A DNA stretch of 64,000 nucleotides, taken from Symbiodinium sp. CCMP2592 (lineage: Eukaryota > Sar > Dinophyceae > Suessiales > Symbiodiniaceae). The stretch spans positions 985,017-1,049,016 of the forward strand of contig CAJNDT010006024.1 in the NCBI GenBank assembly GCA_905221615.1, read 5' to 3'. Made by a program: the position numbers and the translations under genes. The notes beneath the pieces are model-generated. The model was not told where the DNA came from and searched no databases. It saw nothing but the letters and a program-made list of their open reading frames with translations. How positions within the stretch are numbered: the first letter of the stretch is position 1; every line of letters starts with the position of its first letter. Of this stretch, positions 1-12,449 are shown piece by piece.

Positions 1-623
1 TTTGGGGTTTAAGGTTCAGGTTTATAATGTATAGAGCTTGGAGTGGTGGTGAGGTTTATGGAGCTTTAGGACGCTATGAGTGCTAGGGTTTCTAAGTTTA
101 GTGCTTAGGGTTCAGTGTCTGGGGGGTTTTTAGGGGGTGTGGGTTCAGCATCCTTTATTAAGTGCGAGGGTTCATTGCTGGCACAGAGTTGGGTTACGGC
201 CTTGGGTTCAGTTATCAAGCCGCTTGGGCTCGGGCGCCAAACGGTTCTTGAACCACGCTTTTGGAAATAACAAAGCGCGTTGAATGCCAAGGATGCTCAC
301 CTTCTTCAGAAACTCAAGATGCTTCGAGTTCCAGTGGCTCCTGTTCTAACAACCAACGCTGCCAAGGCACCACCCAGCCCACTGTGAGCAGCTCCCGGTC
401 ATAGTCTAGTGCCTGCAAGGACGTGGCAGCTCCTCTTGCTACCAACCCTGTTCATGTGTCCGCATCAGCGAATATCACGAAATATGACCGGCTACTAGTT
501 CATGCAGCGATGTATGGAGGTGGCGGTGCGAGTGATTGATGATGCTGGTCAGCGTGCTGCAGTCATGTTCGCGATATCTGTCGTACCTGTCGCAGTAGTA
601 GGGACAAACCCGCCGCCATCATG
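1..623. other. non-coding, telomere-like words at left edge
   Basis: No gene is supported here. The first ~150 bases are degenerate TTTAGGG-type text (tttggggttt, gggtttctaag, ttagggttca). The rest is mixed-composition DNA with no long open frame or motif that I recognise. Confidence 0.5.
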
Positions 624-1045
624 CATATATATATATATATATTAATATATATATTATATTTTATATTATATATATTATATAATATATATTATATATTATA
701 TATTATATATTATATATTATATATTATATATTATATATTATATATTATATATTATATATTATATATTATATATTATATATTATATATTATATATTACATA
801 TTACATATTACATATTACATATTATATATTATATGTTATATATTATATATTATATATTATATATTATATATTATATATTATATATTATATATTATATATT
901 ATATATTATATATTATATATTATATATTATATATTATATATTATATATTATATATTACATATTACATATTATATATTATATATTATATATTACATATTAT
1001 ATATTATATATTAGATATTAGATATTATATATTATATATTATACG
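624..1045. repeat. AT-only tandem array, 7 bp unit ATATATT
   Basis: A short (TA)n run is followed by about 400 bases of near-perfect 7 bp ATATATT units, with scattered A-to-C and A-to-G variants (attacat, attagat). Because 7 is not divisible by 3 and the unit lacks stops, it gives spurious Tyr/Ile/Leu open frames. The 7 bp period equals the telomere-type TTTAGGG word seen elsewhere, but the sequence is unrelated. Confidence 0.95.
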
Positions 1046-2919
1046 TGCATGCAAGAAGGTCTTGGAATCGGTTGCACAGCAATCCCAAAGCAGGCCGAAC
1101 CCAACTGCCCGAATTGAGGCTGTTGCACTCCAGACCTCAGACCCTTCTAAACCCTAAGCCCAGAAGAGCCCCAAGGAGATCCTATGCTTCAGTTTAAACT
1201 CGTACAAACCGGCTCGAACCCCCATAGACCCTCATAAACTCTTCTAGACCTCTATCTACCCTCTCATGAAACCCTACAAGCCAACATCAACCTTTCTGAC
1301 CCTAGCCCCCAAACCCTAACCCCTCCTAAGAGCCTCGAGCCCCCTAAGATCCGGCCCAGGTGCATCCGTGGGCGCCGGATCTCCCGGAGGTCCAGTTGGG
1401 AACCTCGAGGGGGACGTGCTTTGGTGTTTTTTTTATCAAAGTGTAGTATGGTGAATTGCTTTTATTGCGGTGTATACTAGCATCTTCTAGTACGTGATAG
1501 TGCATGTTGTTGTCGACCACTATAGCATATCATTATTCATCACAGTTTTTTGTTTGTAAATTCAAAGATGCTGTAGACTAATCTAGTTCATTGTAGCTCT
1601 GTGCAGGGCGAGCTTAGCTTCCAGGTTTGTGGTGTGGGGCTGCGATTTAGGCTTTCGTCTAAGCCTAGCCTTCGAACATTGAGTTCATGGGATCGCAAAT
1701 TTTCAGGTGCAGGGGTTGGACGAGAGGGCGGGCCTTCTCGCAAACATCTGAGGCTTGTACTTTCGTTCTGGCCTATGTACGGGGACAAATCACTATGAAT
1801 GTGGCACGAGTAATCCCATTCCGGGGCATTTAGAACCCGCGATTCGGGCGATCAGAACCGTAATGAAACTCTGAAACCCTACTGTCACCCTACTTTCAAG
1901 ATCTGCAGATCTGCACACAATTTACAGCTGTTTCAAAGAGGGCAGGTGCTAGCTGTTAAGCTCGAGTCGGAGAGCAAGGGAGACCTTCGCTGTCGAAGAG
2001 CCCATGCAGGGGATCTAAGAGTTAGGATAAGTCTTGGGTACATCATAGCATATCATGGTATACATAATTGTACATACATATAATTACGGAACCGTAGGGA
2101 TGCTACCGGATGCTATGTTTCGCTCATGGTACCTTGATCTGATCCTCCTCCAAGGAGCTTTCCTGCAATGCCAAGTGCCCCGGTCATCGTGCAGAGCACC
2201 TCAGATGAATCGAAGGTTTACATGCAAGGTGCCCGCGTGCTTTGTATGGATCTTCATTTCCAAAACTTGGGAGGTTCGTGCATTGCAACTCAAGCATACG
2301 AGAAAGCAGGTCTTCAAAATACAGCGTGAACAAACAAACATTCGCAGGAATTTCTGCAGAAGTGCAAATTCACGCAACGTTCATGCTCCCCTGCTTTACT
2401 GTTGAACACATGCTGTATTCCTCGTGCTGCTACAGTACCCGACTAGAGTATTAAGTTATTGTAGCATTATAAAGGCTAAGACGAAAACTGGGACCAAAGG
2501 CTGTCTTGAGGCGAGCCATTCTTTCAGCTTTCCAGTCCCGTGGCACTCTAAGCACCGGCTGACAGTCCTCAGGTATGATATAGTATACTGCACTCAAATC
2601 TACTCTGCTATGATGTACTATACTAAGCTATACTATTATGTCCAGCCACGTTTGCCGACGCTCGCAAGACTGGCGCACCAGACGGCATTAACGGGTTACG
2701 TCTCTGCGTCTGCAGGCGATACAAGATATACGAGGTGGCAATTTGCTGGCGGACGAAACGGAGTCGCAACATCGCGTGAAAACACCATTGGATTGTTGCG
2801 CAGAAGCAGGCAGCAGCGACGACTTCCCGTTGCTCTCTCACGAAGCCTTTCCACACGACTGCAGACGAGAAACAGAGAGCTTGTCAACTGTGAGGAACTC
2901 TTGTCTCAAAGATCTTGCT
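1046..2919. other. no gene recognised
   Basis: Mixed-composition DNA. CCCTAAA-like words appear at 1150-1340. Short open frames between 1590 and 2920 show no recognisable motif and no exon-like conservation of frame. I call nothing here. Confidence 0.5.
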
Positions 2920-2983
2920 GAGAAAGGATAGATACAGTAGGGTTTAGGGCTTAGGGTTTAGGAGAAAGGATAGATACAGTAGG
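2920..2983. repeat. 22 bp direct repeat flanking 20 bp of telomere-type DNA
   Basis: The 22-mer at 2920-2941 (core aaaggatagatacagtag) recurs exactly at 2962-2983. The 20 bases between them (2942-2961) consist only of TTTAGGG-type words. This is the expected footprint of telomeric repeat inserted at a staggered break, or of a short duplication around such an insertion. Confidence 0.8.
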
Positions 2984-3389
2984 TAAATCTGCGGGTATCT
3001 CTTCCAGCCGCAGCACCGACATCATCACGATGAGCCCCATAGACGGTAGACTGGCCCAGACCTTGGAATAATCGCACTGACATGATCAGATTAGATTCGC
3101 AACGGGCAGTTATAGTGTCATAGTCCGAGTTCATGCAACACGGTAGCGACGCCAATGCGGCTGTGTTCCGGGCTCTGCGTTCCATGGGCTTGGGGGAATT
3201 CTGCAGCTGTCACTGCGTCATTGCTGCGGCAGAGCTTTCTCGATAAGCATACTCCGGGCCGGGAACGCAAAATCCCGGGTCGAGTATGAGGGGCCTGAGC
3301 AATTAGAACAGGGCTTCGGGCTGCCTTGCATTATGAGTATCACAAGGAACTCTCAAAACTGATATAGCGATTCTTCCGAACCCTGTAAT

Positions 3390-3880
3390 TTCACACCTAA
3401 ACCCTAAATTCTAAACCAAAACCCCAGACCCCTAAACCCTGTTATAACCCCTACCAAACCCTAAACCCCCCTATAGCCCCTATGAACCCTAAAGCCGAAA
3501 AAGCCTGAACCGACACCCTAAACCCTAAACCCCCTTATAACCCCTATAAACCCTAAATCCTATGAAGCCTAAACCAAAACCCTCAACCCTGAAACCTTGA
3601 TATCCCCTCTAAACCCCTCTACAATCCCTGCAACGCTATACCCTCAAGCCTAAACCAACACCCTAGATCCTAAACCCCCTTATAACCGCTATAAGCCCTA
3701 AATCCTATAAATCTTAGATCCTAAACCCCTTTATAACCCATATAAACCCCTTTGTCTACCCCTCTAACGCTTTTCCGGCTATACCCTAAAGCCTAAACCA
3801 ACACCACGGGCCCTAAACCCTCTTATAAGCCCTACAACCCTATAAACCCTAAACCCTGAGCCCTAAACCCTTTATCAGGA
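3390..3880. repeat. degenerate CCCTAAA-type (telomere-like) tract
   Basis: Dense aaaccctaaaccc words are interrupted by ccccttataaccc and similar spacers. This is not a perfect telomere array, so it looks like old interstitial telomere-type DNA. Confidence 0.8.
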
Positions 3881-3974
3881 GCCTAGGGGCGAAGTTCCAG
3901 TTAGCCCCGGCCCAGCTTCCTTCGCGCCAGAACTCCGAAGGCCGCGAGGAGCCCTTGAAGCGAGTTGTCTTAGA

Positions 3975-4250
3975 GATTGGGGTTTAGGCTTTATGGTTTC
4001 GGGTTTAGGGTGTAGGGTTTAGGGTTTCGGGTCTAGGGTTTATGGTTTAGGTTTGAGGGGTTGACTAGGGCTCAGGAGTTAGGGTTTGGGGCTTAGGTTT
4101 GGGGCTTAAGGGTTCATGGTTTCGGGTTCGGGTTTGTGGTTTAGGGTTTCGGGGTTCATCAGGGCGCAGGATTTAGGGCTTGGGTTTAAGGCTGCGTCCT
4201 CATAGTTTGGGGTTTAGGGTTCAGCATTTAGGATTTAGGGTTTGGGTGAG
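3975..4250. repeat. degenerate TTTAGGG-type tract, opposite orientation
   Basis: The complementary vocabulary (gggtttaggg, tttatggttt, gcttagggttc) follows the CCCTAAA tract after ~95 bases. The pair is therefore arranged head to head around 3881-3974, a segment that could hold a small exon of the transporter-like gene at 4948-8630. Confidence 0.75.
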
Positions 4251-4947
4251 CTTCGGGTGATCCAGTGGGGTGGTTGGCCGCACTGGACCTTCCCATGTCA
4301 CACATGTTTAGAACTCTTTAACTCGTATGCACTGGCAAACTTGCAGGTCGATACATGTCTGTGAACTTACACTGTTGCGTGTTGATGTGTTATGTGTACA
4401 AAGATGCACAAGCAGAAACTTGCACCGACATCGACATCGGATGTGACTATGCATGCTCTATGGTAGCCTCTCTTGTGCTCACACATGTATTGTTATGGAC
4501 AGGACCGTCAGACAACCAGGGAGCATTACGAACAGGTAGACGGAACGTCATCTGAAGTGCAGATACGTGTGATGCCTCCTCGCCTCTACACATACATATT
4601 TATTCATGTAAGTCATCTCATTTCATGTCAGCTCATGGCATTTCATGAAAGTGACGTGAGTTTCACCCAAGTGAGCCTTGAAGGTAAATCCTCAAGCCAC
4701 CTCGCATCTCCACATCCCGAAACCTCAAAGCCTGTGGCATCAATTAGAGCTGAAATGTGATCTTCCACCAAAAGTTTCAGTGGCGCTGCATCCCTGCCTG
4801 TCGGGGGTAGGTCCACCCTGCTTCGGAAAGATCCATCATGTCCACACCTGCTATCCTCGGGTTCAGGTGGGGTGTACTTTAGGACCACTAGTTGCTTGTG
4901 ATTGGAGACTAGCTTGCGCTTATCCCTGAAACATATTTTCCCAATGC

Positions 4948-7900
4948 CGGAGAAGGACTGCACCACCAGATAGAAGAGGAAGAGCGGCACAAGCTGACAG
5001 GCAAGCCCCCCCAGCTTCTTCACCGGGGCACTCTTCGGGAAAAGCTTCACAAGCCTGGGTGGCACCTTCCGCATGAAGACCAAGGCCCCAAACATGCAGG
5101 CGACCCTGGCCAAGGGCTGGACTTGCAGAAACTGCTCAAAGTCCTGGGGCCAAAGGTAGCGGAACTTCACGCCCGAAGAGATCTGCAAGGAGGACTTGAA
5201 GATGAAGAAGCCGATGGAGCCCAGGAACCCGCTTGTAACAGGCGCTGGGAAAAGAAGCCTGAGTCGTTACTAGTATCAAGTCTGATGCAAAGGCTCCTTG
5301 GTTATAACTATGATCTACCCCGAAACTCTTTTCTAGAAACCTCCTATATAAACCCTAAACCCCCTTCTAGTTATCAAGGCAACATGAGCTTGCCAAGGCC
5401 AAGGTGACCAAAGACGATCGAGGCAATCCCCGTCAGGATGGTGCTCACGGCGATGATCGCCAGCTGCGTGGGCACAATCCTCCATTCTACAGTTACCTTG
5501 ACCCCAAGTAACCTGCCTTGTTGTGGACTTAGATAAGGAGATCATTCTAGGGAACCCTAAAATGGTAGGTACTCTAGGGTCCAGGTAGGGTTTAGGGTTG
5601 AGTGGGGTTTAGATTTAGGGTTTATGGTTTAGGGTTAAAGTCACTCTAGGGGATAGTCTGGGAGAGGACTACGGTTTTTTTTATGCTTCTCGAAGGCTAC
5701 TCTTATGCTCCTGTGGCTGAGAATCCATGAACCCAAACTGGCAGGAAGATAAAGTCTCCCTAAACACTGAACCCTAAACCGTTCCATCCCAGCCCTCTGG
5801 TACATGCCACTGAAAGTCGCCGGTCTCCGAACACCAAACTCATACTCCACACCCTGCATCCAGGCCACACAGCCCATAAATCCGAAACCCTAGACCCTAT
5901 AAGCCCCAAATTAAAATCCCTCATCCATACACCCTTTGAGCCCTAAACACCATAAACCCTAAACCTTCGCACCAATTCAGATCCCTGGCCCTAGCTGCTT
6001 GTCCTTTCCGGTTCACTCGCCAGAGCAACTGCTACCTGCCAGTTGAGAGCTTGGAGCTTCGGGAGTCTAGGCCTGCGGGGTTGAAGAGAATTGAGGGGTT
6101 TAGGATGGTTTAGGGTTTAGGGGCTTAAGGTTTAGGGTTTAGGGGTTTAGGGCTTTAGGGTTGAGGGTTCATTCTAAGTCTCAGTGGAGCACAATGCAGG
6201 GTTGAGGGCAGAGCTCAGGTTGGGACAGCTCTGACGTCGAGCAGTTCAGGGGTAAAGGGTAGTTTGGCCTTGGGTTTGGACAATTCGGCTTCATAGGGGA
6301 GTTTCCGAAAATTAGGGGTACCTCATTTAGGGGTCCTTTTAATAAGGATCCTACTATTTCGGGTACTATATTAGGGTCCCCTATTTTCGGAAAATCCCGT
6401 AGTGGTGCAGTACAATCAACGAGGTAACGCTGTTCATGTACTTCTGCTTCATGACCATCACCCTGTTGACCACCATCATCGCTGGTCGGTCTCGGTAACG
6501 AAGAGACTACCACCCATTCTAACTGTGTAGCTGGCTCCTTGGGAGGGTCCGGAATCTTCGAAGTAAAGCCCAAAGTTTTTTTTGGGGGGTCTCAGGTCTC
6601 AGAAGTCCCGCTCTCCGGGCTTCAAGACTATCACGACCCGAAGGGCACACGCTCAGCGCATGTTTCTCTTTGGGAGCACTTATAATTAAGGTAACTATAC
6701 CTATAACTACTTATAACCCCAATAAAGGTACTTATAACCCTACTGACCAAGTCCCATGATCCTCCAAGCAGCCCCACCTGACCCCCCATCGTCCCCCAGA
6801 GGATGCCAATGACGTCATTGATGCCAATGAGGCCGGCCTTTTGAGTGTTCGGGGCTTAGGTTTAAGATGTACCGTAGGGTTTGGTTTAAGGTCTAAGGAT
6901 TCAGGACTTTTGGGGAGCTTAGGGCCTAAGCTTAAGGGCTTCGGGTTAGAGCTTCAGGTGCGGAGGGCTTCGGGACACCGGACAGACTTATACATATCCT
7001 AGATCCTGGGCTTTTGGGTTGGGGTGTAAGGGTAGCAGCCACATGACGACTAAACCCTGCATCCTAAACCCTACCTTCGTTTCCAAGAATTTCAAGCCTG
7101 CATTCGCCCGAAAGCGCCATACCACGCAGCCGAGATCGCAGAAGAGAGCCTGGGTCCGGGTCTTAATATAGGGGCCGTAATGGTTAGAGCTATAAATATG
7201 GTAAGGAAACCACCAAAATAGTATTGGTAATTATTAAGGCCCCTCTAGTACCTTCGGGGTCTCAATAATTGGAGTAGGGCTGTTGGGGTATATTCAGGCA
7301 TGCAGGGACTCTATCGACAGGCCATGAGTGGTTACTTCAGACCGCGCGAGCCGGGGTTTACGGTTCAACGTTAAAGGTTTAGTAAGGTTTGGGCTAGGCT
7401 CGGTTTAGGTCAAAAACATCCCTGAGAATTCACCCCGAGGTTCCATGTGCCCAAATAACTCTATCTGGATGCTAAACGACCAGAAAATTCTGAATACAAG
7501 TAAAATTTCCAATCTACACCCCCAAACCTTAATCCAATCTTTACACCTCTACATTGCAGCCCCTGCTTTGTCCTTGGACCCTTCACGGCAGGCATGAACT
7601 TAACCCAGGCTGTAAGACGGCAAAAGGAGAGTTGGGATAAACAGTTCCATTCACTCAGTGTTTGGCCCCAAACCTTAAACCTGAATCCCTCAAAGCGCTA
7701 GATGCACTACTAAACCTTGGTCACAACCCTAAACCCGAATCTTGGCCCCGAACCTCCCCCGAACGAGCTTGTAGGGGCTTTCCCACACAGTTGACCTGCA
7801 GCCTTGTAGTCCTAAACCCCTTAACCCCTCAACCCTAAACCATCCTAAACCCTACGCCCTCACACCCTAAACCCTTAACCCCGAAATCGCAAACCGCCCA

Positions 7901-8630
7901 AATCCCACACCTTCCGTCTAAGGGCAGCCGAAGAGCCACATCATGCTGATGCCGAAGGCAAACATCCCGTTGAGCTCAGGCACGTCGGCTGTCGTGAAGA
8001 TCAGGCTCGAGGTCATCATGGCTGAGAGACCTTTGCGGGCTTAATTCGAATTTAGGAGTTTAGGGTTTTTAGGGTATAGAGTTTAGGATTCAGGGTTTAG
8101 GGTATAGAGTTTGGAGTTTAGGCTTTAGGCTGCTCAAAAAATGTCGGGGTTTAGGGTTTAAGGCTTTGCTCAAGCAGCCGTATAGATGGCTTTAGACTCT
8201 GGCTTTGGGGTAAATTATACGGTTAGTTATAAATCCACACCAAGGGGGGAACCCGGAGGAATGCAATGATGTACAGTGTGTTCGTGTTGCTCGGACCCCT
8301 CATTATGTTGGGCAATCTTGCTGCAACGACTCGTAACGACCAAGGAACCATTGGATGGTATCATGCCACGCTTACTCTGGTTGCAATTCATCTATGATTA
8401 CTCGTATCAAATCCTTAAGCCTTAAACCCTATATACCCTGAAAGCCTTTCACCCTAATCCCCATAAACCTTAAACCCCATAAACCCTAAACCCTGAACCC
8501 CACAAACCTTAAACCCTAAGCCTTAGAAGGGCCTGCAAAACGGGCCTTGTCGAATGCCGATCATGAGTCCAGCGCCCACATTCGCCACGACCAGAGCCTT
8601 GTCCGGGCGTCCATCTTCCAGGGGAACGAC
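4948..8630 (-). CDS. multi-exon SulP-like anion transporter gene, partial
   Basis: Seven minus-strand exons join in one frame: 8630-8558, 8021-7943, 7149-7098, 6837-6783, 6481-6431, 5486-5376 and 5244-4948. Inferred donors are GC, GA, GC, GT, GC and GA, all with AG acceptors; such donors are known in dinoflagellates. The joined product is rich in membrane segments: ANVGAGLMIAMMTSSLIF, GLIGINDVIGILWGTMG, PTQLAIIAVSTILTGIAS, then LGLGKLMLPSPVTSGFLGSI and a further hydrophobic stretch near its end. The order of an early GAG/LI segment, a TGIxSxxFGxLxLGKLM helix and a PxPVxxGFLGSIG segment is what I know from SulP permeases, especially the fungal YGR125W-like branch. The first exon and the C-terminal part (later membrane helices, possible STAS domain) are not identified; a possible next exon lies at 3968-3918 (NSLQGLLAAFGVLAR). 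Introns contain telomere-like text and MITEs. Exon joining is inference; the exons themselves are clearly protein-like. Confidence 0.55.
6297..6398. mobile_element. MITE-like element, family D, inside an intron
   Basis: Terminal inverted repeats gagtttccgaaaattagggg and the complementary cccctattttcggaaaat enclose ~55 bases. The internal gatcctactattt...ggtactatattagggtccc segment is shared, inverted, with 21709-21787. It lies between two exons of the SulP-like gene. Confidence 0.7.
7169..7246. mobile_element. MITE-like element, family A, inside an intron
   Basis: It runs from ataggggccgtaatggtt to ggtaattattaaggcccct, with the internal family signature gtaaggaaaccaccaaaata. It sits immediately upstream (in minus-strand sense) of the exon at 7149-7098. 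Confidence 0.75.
8400..8525. repeat. CCCTAAA-type telomere-like tract
   Basis: Degenerate ccttaaaccctatataccc and cccataaaccctaaaccc words. In minus-strand sense it follows the exon at 8630-8558, so it is probably intronic. Confidence 0.7.
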
Positions 8631-9099
8631 CTCAAGGGCAGGTCTCAAAAAAAGGGCTCTAAAAGTGATTCTTGAAGGCTCTGGTGGAAGGTCTTTGTAA
8701 GGGCTTAGCCTCAAAAAACAAGGTTTCCAAAAGGATCTTTGCAGGCTCTCCAAGGTTTAAGGGTTAAAGGATCTTCCGGAAGAGCGATCTGAAAGGGCGG
8801 CTTTAGACAGGGCCTGCAGTGGTTTTGATGGGGGCAACTGGCGGTTTCAGCGGGGTTCTGCAAGTGTTTTTATCAGGGTTCAGTATTGTTTTGGGTTAGT
8901 TAAGTTTGCTGGTTTGGCGGCTTCGGGGCAGAGTGTTGAGGGTACTTGTAACGGGCAAGTCCATCAGCCTCAAACCCCTCAACCCTAAACCTTAAACCCT
9001 AAACCCTAAACCCAGGCCGGTGGCCTGACTTTGGCCCGCCTGGCGAAACTTCGGGGCCCGAAACCCCAAACCCAGGCCTCCGGGCTTCAGGGTTGTCGG

Positions 9100-9143
9100 T
9101 AATGCAGGAACCTGATTAAGAAACCTTGGGCCTTGATTAGGGT

Positions 9144-9192
<49 letters not shown>

Positions 9193-9240
9193 CCCTACTA
9201 TGTTTTGGGGCCAGGGTTTCCTAATCAGGTTCCTTCATTA
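9100..9240. repeat. inverted repeat centred on a (TA)n run
   Basis: Arms at 9100-9145 and 9189-9240 are reverse complements with a few mismatches (aggaacctgattaagaaacc against ggtttcctaatcaggttcct). The loop is ~40 bases of (TA)n, so the whole unit can form a long hairpin or cruciform. Confidence 0.8.
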
Positions 9241-9354
9241 CATGGGCTTAGGTCTATGTCTGCTCTGGCCTCTTGCCATAGTGGCCACCAGCCAAACAGG
9301 TTCGTGTTCTTGGTAGGCGGCTTATTCCTCAGTTGGTGTCCATGTCATGTCCTT

Positions 9355-9359
<5 letters not shown>

Positions 9360-9386
<27 letters not shown>

Positions 9387-9387
9387 C
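9360..9387. repeat. (TC)n microsatellite
   Basis: About 13 uninterrupted TC units after a T run. Confidence 0.95.
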
Positions 9388-9389
9388 CG

Positions 9390-12335
9390 CCACAGTTCCT
9401 ACTGCAGCACACAATCACTCAACACTCACTCACTCGCTCAAAGCTTTTCCCGAACATCGTTCTCTTCTCTGATCCTCACGACCCGGCACTTACCAGGGAA
9501 GTAGAGCCAACACGCAGTGCCCTGTTCTAACGCACACCCGAAGCTGCAGTTGCAGTCTTATCCGCTCGACCAGAAGCCGGGGCTCAAGAGCAGATCCATA
9601 TCAGCTGAGGCTATACCGGCATTCCGCGAGTCGACTATGAAAGGATGAGGAATCTTAGCAGGAGCTAGGCGAGGCTGGGAGCTTTTCTCCTTCATGACTT
9701 GTACAACCGCAATGCATATATGCAGCTATCTCGAGTGCCTTGCTCTTGCGAAGTTGGATGCACAGACAGTGGTCGGGTCTCGTTTTGATCTTCAGATTCA
9801 TACTGCCGGCTGCTGGAGCAGAACGGCGACGGAAGTGCAGAAGCTGGGGTCTGGTAGCAAAGCTTCGGCAGGTGGCAGCCTGCATGCAGAACGAGGTAGC
9901 GGGCAAATCCGCTCTTCCCGTGCTAGGGCACGCTGTGCCTCCAGCAGATCCGTCCTCACTCGGACACATAGCTCTGAAGGTGGGGACCTTCAAAGAGTCA
10001 GCGTGCTGTGAGACAACTGATCCCGACACCTCAAAAGCATCCGAATCCCGTCTCGAAGATTGCGCACTAGCGGACTAGCGCGCTGCACGATACCCGCGTG
10101 TCTATCTTGGAGGAAGAGTCCAAACACAGGGTCCGAGGCTCCGTTCCACGAAAGTAGCTACACAGCTACACCACAGATCGCCACCGTGCATCCCCAACGC
10201 CACGATCACCAAAAGCCGCAAAATCCGATTGCGTTCTTTCCGGCAGGATCTCTCCCTGAACCACAAACACAGAACACGAAGCGACAGTACGAAGTCGTCA
10301 CGTCGGCGCACGGCTCCCCATCGACAAATGTTCTAAGCAACTCGAAGATGAAGTGGCATACGCCGCGGCTCTAGCGGACCTTGGGGCTGCCTTACGGTAG
10401 TCTTGATTCCATTCACATGAAACCTCTTAGGGTTCCTTTAAAGGGATCTATAAGGGCTCTTAGGGTTCCCTTAAAGGGATCTATAAGGGAACAGTGCACC
10501 ATCAATGGCATCAAGACCTTGCCTCACAGAACAGTCGTTGCTCTGCGAGAGAGAGGTCGTCGCCTGCTCGACCGTCCTGCCGCACTGCCCTAGGCTCTGG
10601 GCAACCACGTACATGCAACATGTATGCTGCAGATATAAGCATATTATGTGTGTGTGTGTGTTGAAACATGCATATGTATGTATGCATGCATGCACGTATG
10701 TGTGCGTGTGTGTATCTATGTTGTCTGGTTCAACAGTGGAACCACCAGAGAGGACATGTTATAGGCAGACGTCTACGTAATCTAACTTCCCTTTGCTCAT
10801 ATCGAGCTGCAGGCCGAAACAGAGAGCTTCCCACAAAGACGATCAGCCTCGCTCCCCGCTGATGATTTGTTATGCTTCGGCAGAAGAACAATGATGGCGT
10901 TGACAGCAGTGATAATGGCGGTGATGATGCTCGTCATCAGTTTTGATACCTGCAGGTGTAAAAGACGTCCATCCAAGTCAAAAGATCTAGACACAGCCGT
11001 CCTGGTGTGCGATGAGGCCCGACTCGGTTGACCTGTTGGAACGGAAAAGCACAAAACCAACTGTAAAAGCCTTAGTAATTGGAAAGGGTTTGGGGAATTT
11101 GTTCAAGAAGAATTACAATAATTACAACATTATTCAGACCCCTTGCAAACTCCTTTACTCAGTAGTTTGTGTGTGCTGGCTACGAGGTGCAGGTCTTCAG
11201 TTGAGCTTTCGTGAGAAGCAGGCAAGCTAGCAAAGCAAAGCAGGTTCATGTCTTGTGGCCCTAGGTGTAAGCATGAAATTACAAAGCCATTGTAGAGCAG
11301 AGCTTCTGTATGGGCGATTGGTCTTCTGGGCTCAGGATTGTGTCGAGTAAATGTCTTAAGGTTGAAGAAGGCCTTCTAGTGCCTCATCCGACCCTTGTAG
11401 TTGGGTTTCAGAAAATTCCCGTGGTCTGTGAAGGGGCTTTAGGTTCCTTATGTTTAGACACTCCTACCTGGCCCACATGCGTTAGGATGTCAGAGAGCTA
11501 AACCAAAGCAAACGTGAACCATCAAGATGGTTTGAACGTCTGTCAGTTCTGCGGAAGCCCCACCACAACGCAAGTAAAAGCCTCTCTGTTCTCCGAGGTG
11601 CTCGAGGGGCGCGCATGTTGCAGTGGCTGGGCAGCTGCATTGTCCGGCGGCACGGCCTCGGAATCGGCGCGAAGAAACTGAAACGCGCCTCGTGGCATGT
11701 CAAAAGCATTGGCGATTGACGCTTTTTCGAGCCGCCGTTTCTGTACCTCTCCTTGCCTGTTGTTGTTTCTTGAGGCAACAAAGCAGGTCATGTCCGTCTG
11801 TCAACCACTGTGCTGCGACCAAGTTTCGACAGATTGCATTAAAAGTACGCGAAAACGTCAGCCTCGATGCTGATGTCCGACCACTTGCACTCAGCACTCA
11901 GACTAACAAGGCCACGAGCCGCGATTGGGTGGGTAGCATCTCAGCCAACACCACTGCGTCACTGCATCTAAAAGCTCGCCTTTGGCCGTAACGATCAAGC
12001 GGAAGGTCTGACGGCGATCCGTACACTCTCCCAAGCCTTGTCCGTCATACTCAGACAGTCTGAAGTCTGCACATCCACGCAATTAGCGACAACTTATCAA
12101 ATCTTCGGAAAGCCAGGACTGTTCTAGGAATGCTTTGCCTGTGTTGCGAAGATAGCTTTCGAACCTTTGCAGAATGTGGGTTTCGGAACCTGGGGTTCAC
12201 AGATCTCAGAGTTAGCATCATGCTTCGGACACCTCAGGTTCGGACGCTCGGTCGAAGCGCTCCGGCAGAGACTGGTGTGCCTGCAACCACGATCTTTAGC
12301 TCTCAGAGGAGTCTAGGCTTCCATTATCGGGTGGT
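9390..12335. other. no gene recognised
   Basis: Mostly unique-looking, moderately GC-balanced DNA. A (TG)n/(GCAT)n-type simple stretch is at 10645-10715. Several open frames of 60-125 codons overlap on both strands, but none shows a domain motif or a convincing splice context. Confidence 0.4.
10426..10491. repeat. two 33 bp tandem units
   Basis: The unit cttagggttcc-tttaaaggg-atctataagggct is repeated twice. Its core AAGGGATCTATAAGGG is the reverse complement of the unit core at 20977-21105, so the two belong to one repeat vocabulary. Confidence 0.8.
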
Positions 12336-12339
12336 ACTA

Positions 12340-12442
12340 TAGGGGCCTTTATAGCTGGAATATGGTCTGGGGGTATACTGTACTATAACTATAACTAGAC
12401 TAAGGAACCCCCAAAATAGATTGGGAATTATTTAGGCCCCTA
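12340..12442. mobile_element. MITE-like element, family A
   Basis: It runs from taggggcctttata to aattatttaggccccta, with the internal signature actaaggaacccccaaaata. The terminal inverted repeats are about 15 bp. Confidence 0.8.
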
Positions 12443-12449
12443 CCTTACC

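Noticed and set aside
621..1157. 178-codon Tyr/Ile/Leu-rich open frame
   Set aside because: It is the translation of a 7 bp AT satellite; the period of seven residues follows from the repeat.
6420..6485. Plus-strand exon reading LFMYFCFMTITLLTTIIAG
   Set aside because: The minus-strand reading joins in phase with exons on both sides; the hydrophobic plus-strand reading is probably its shadow.
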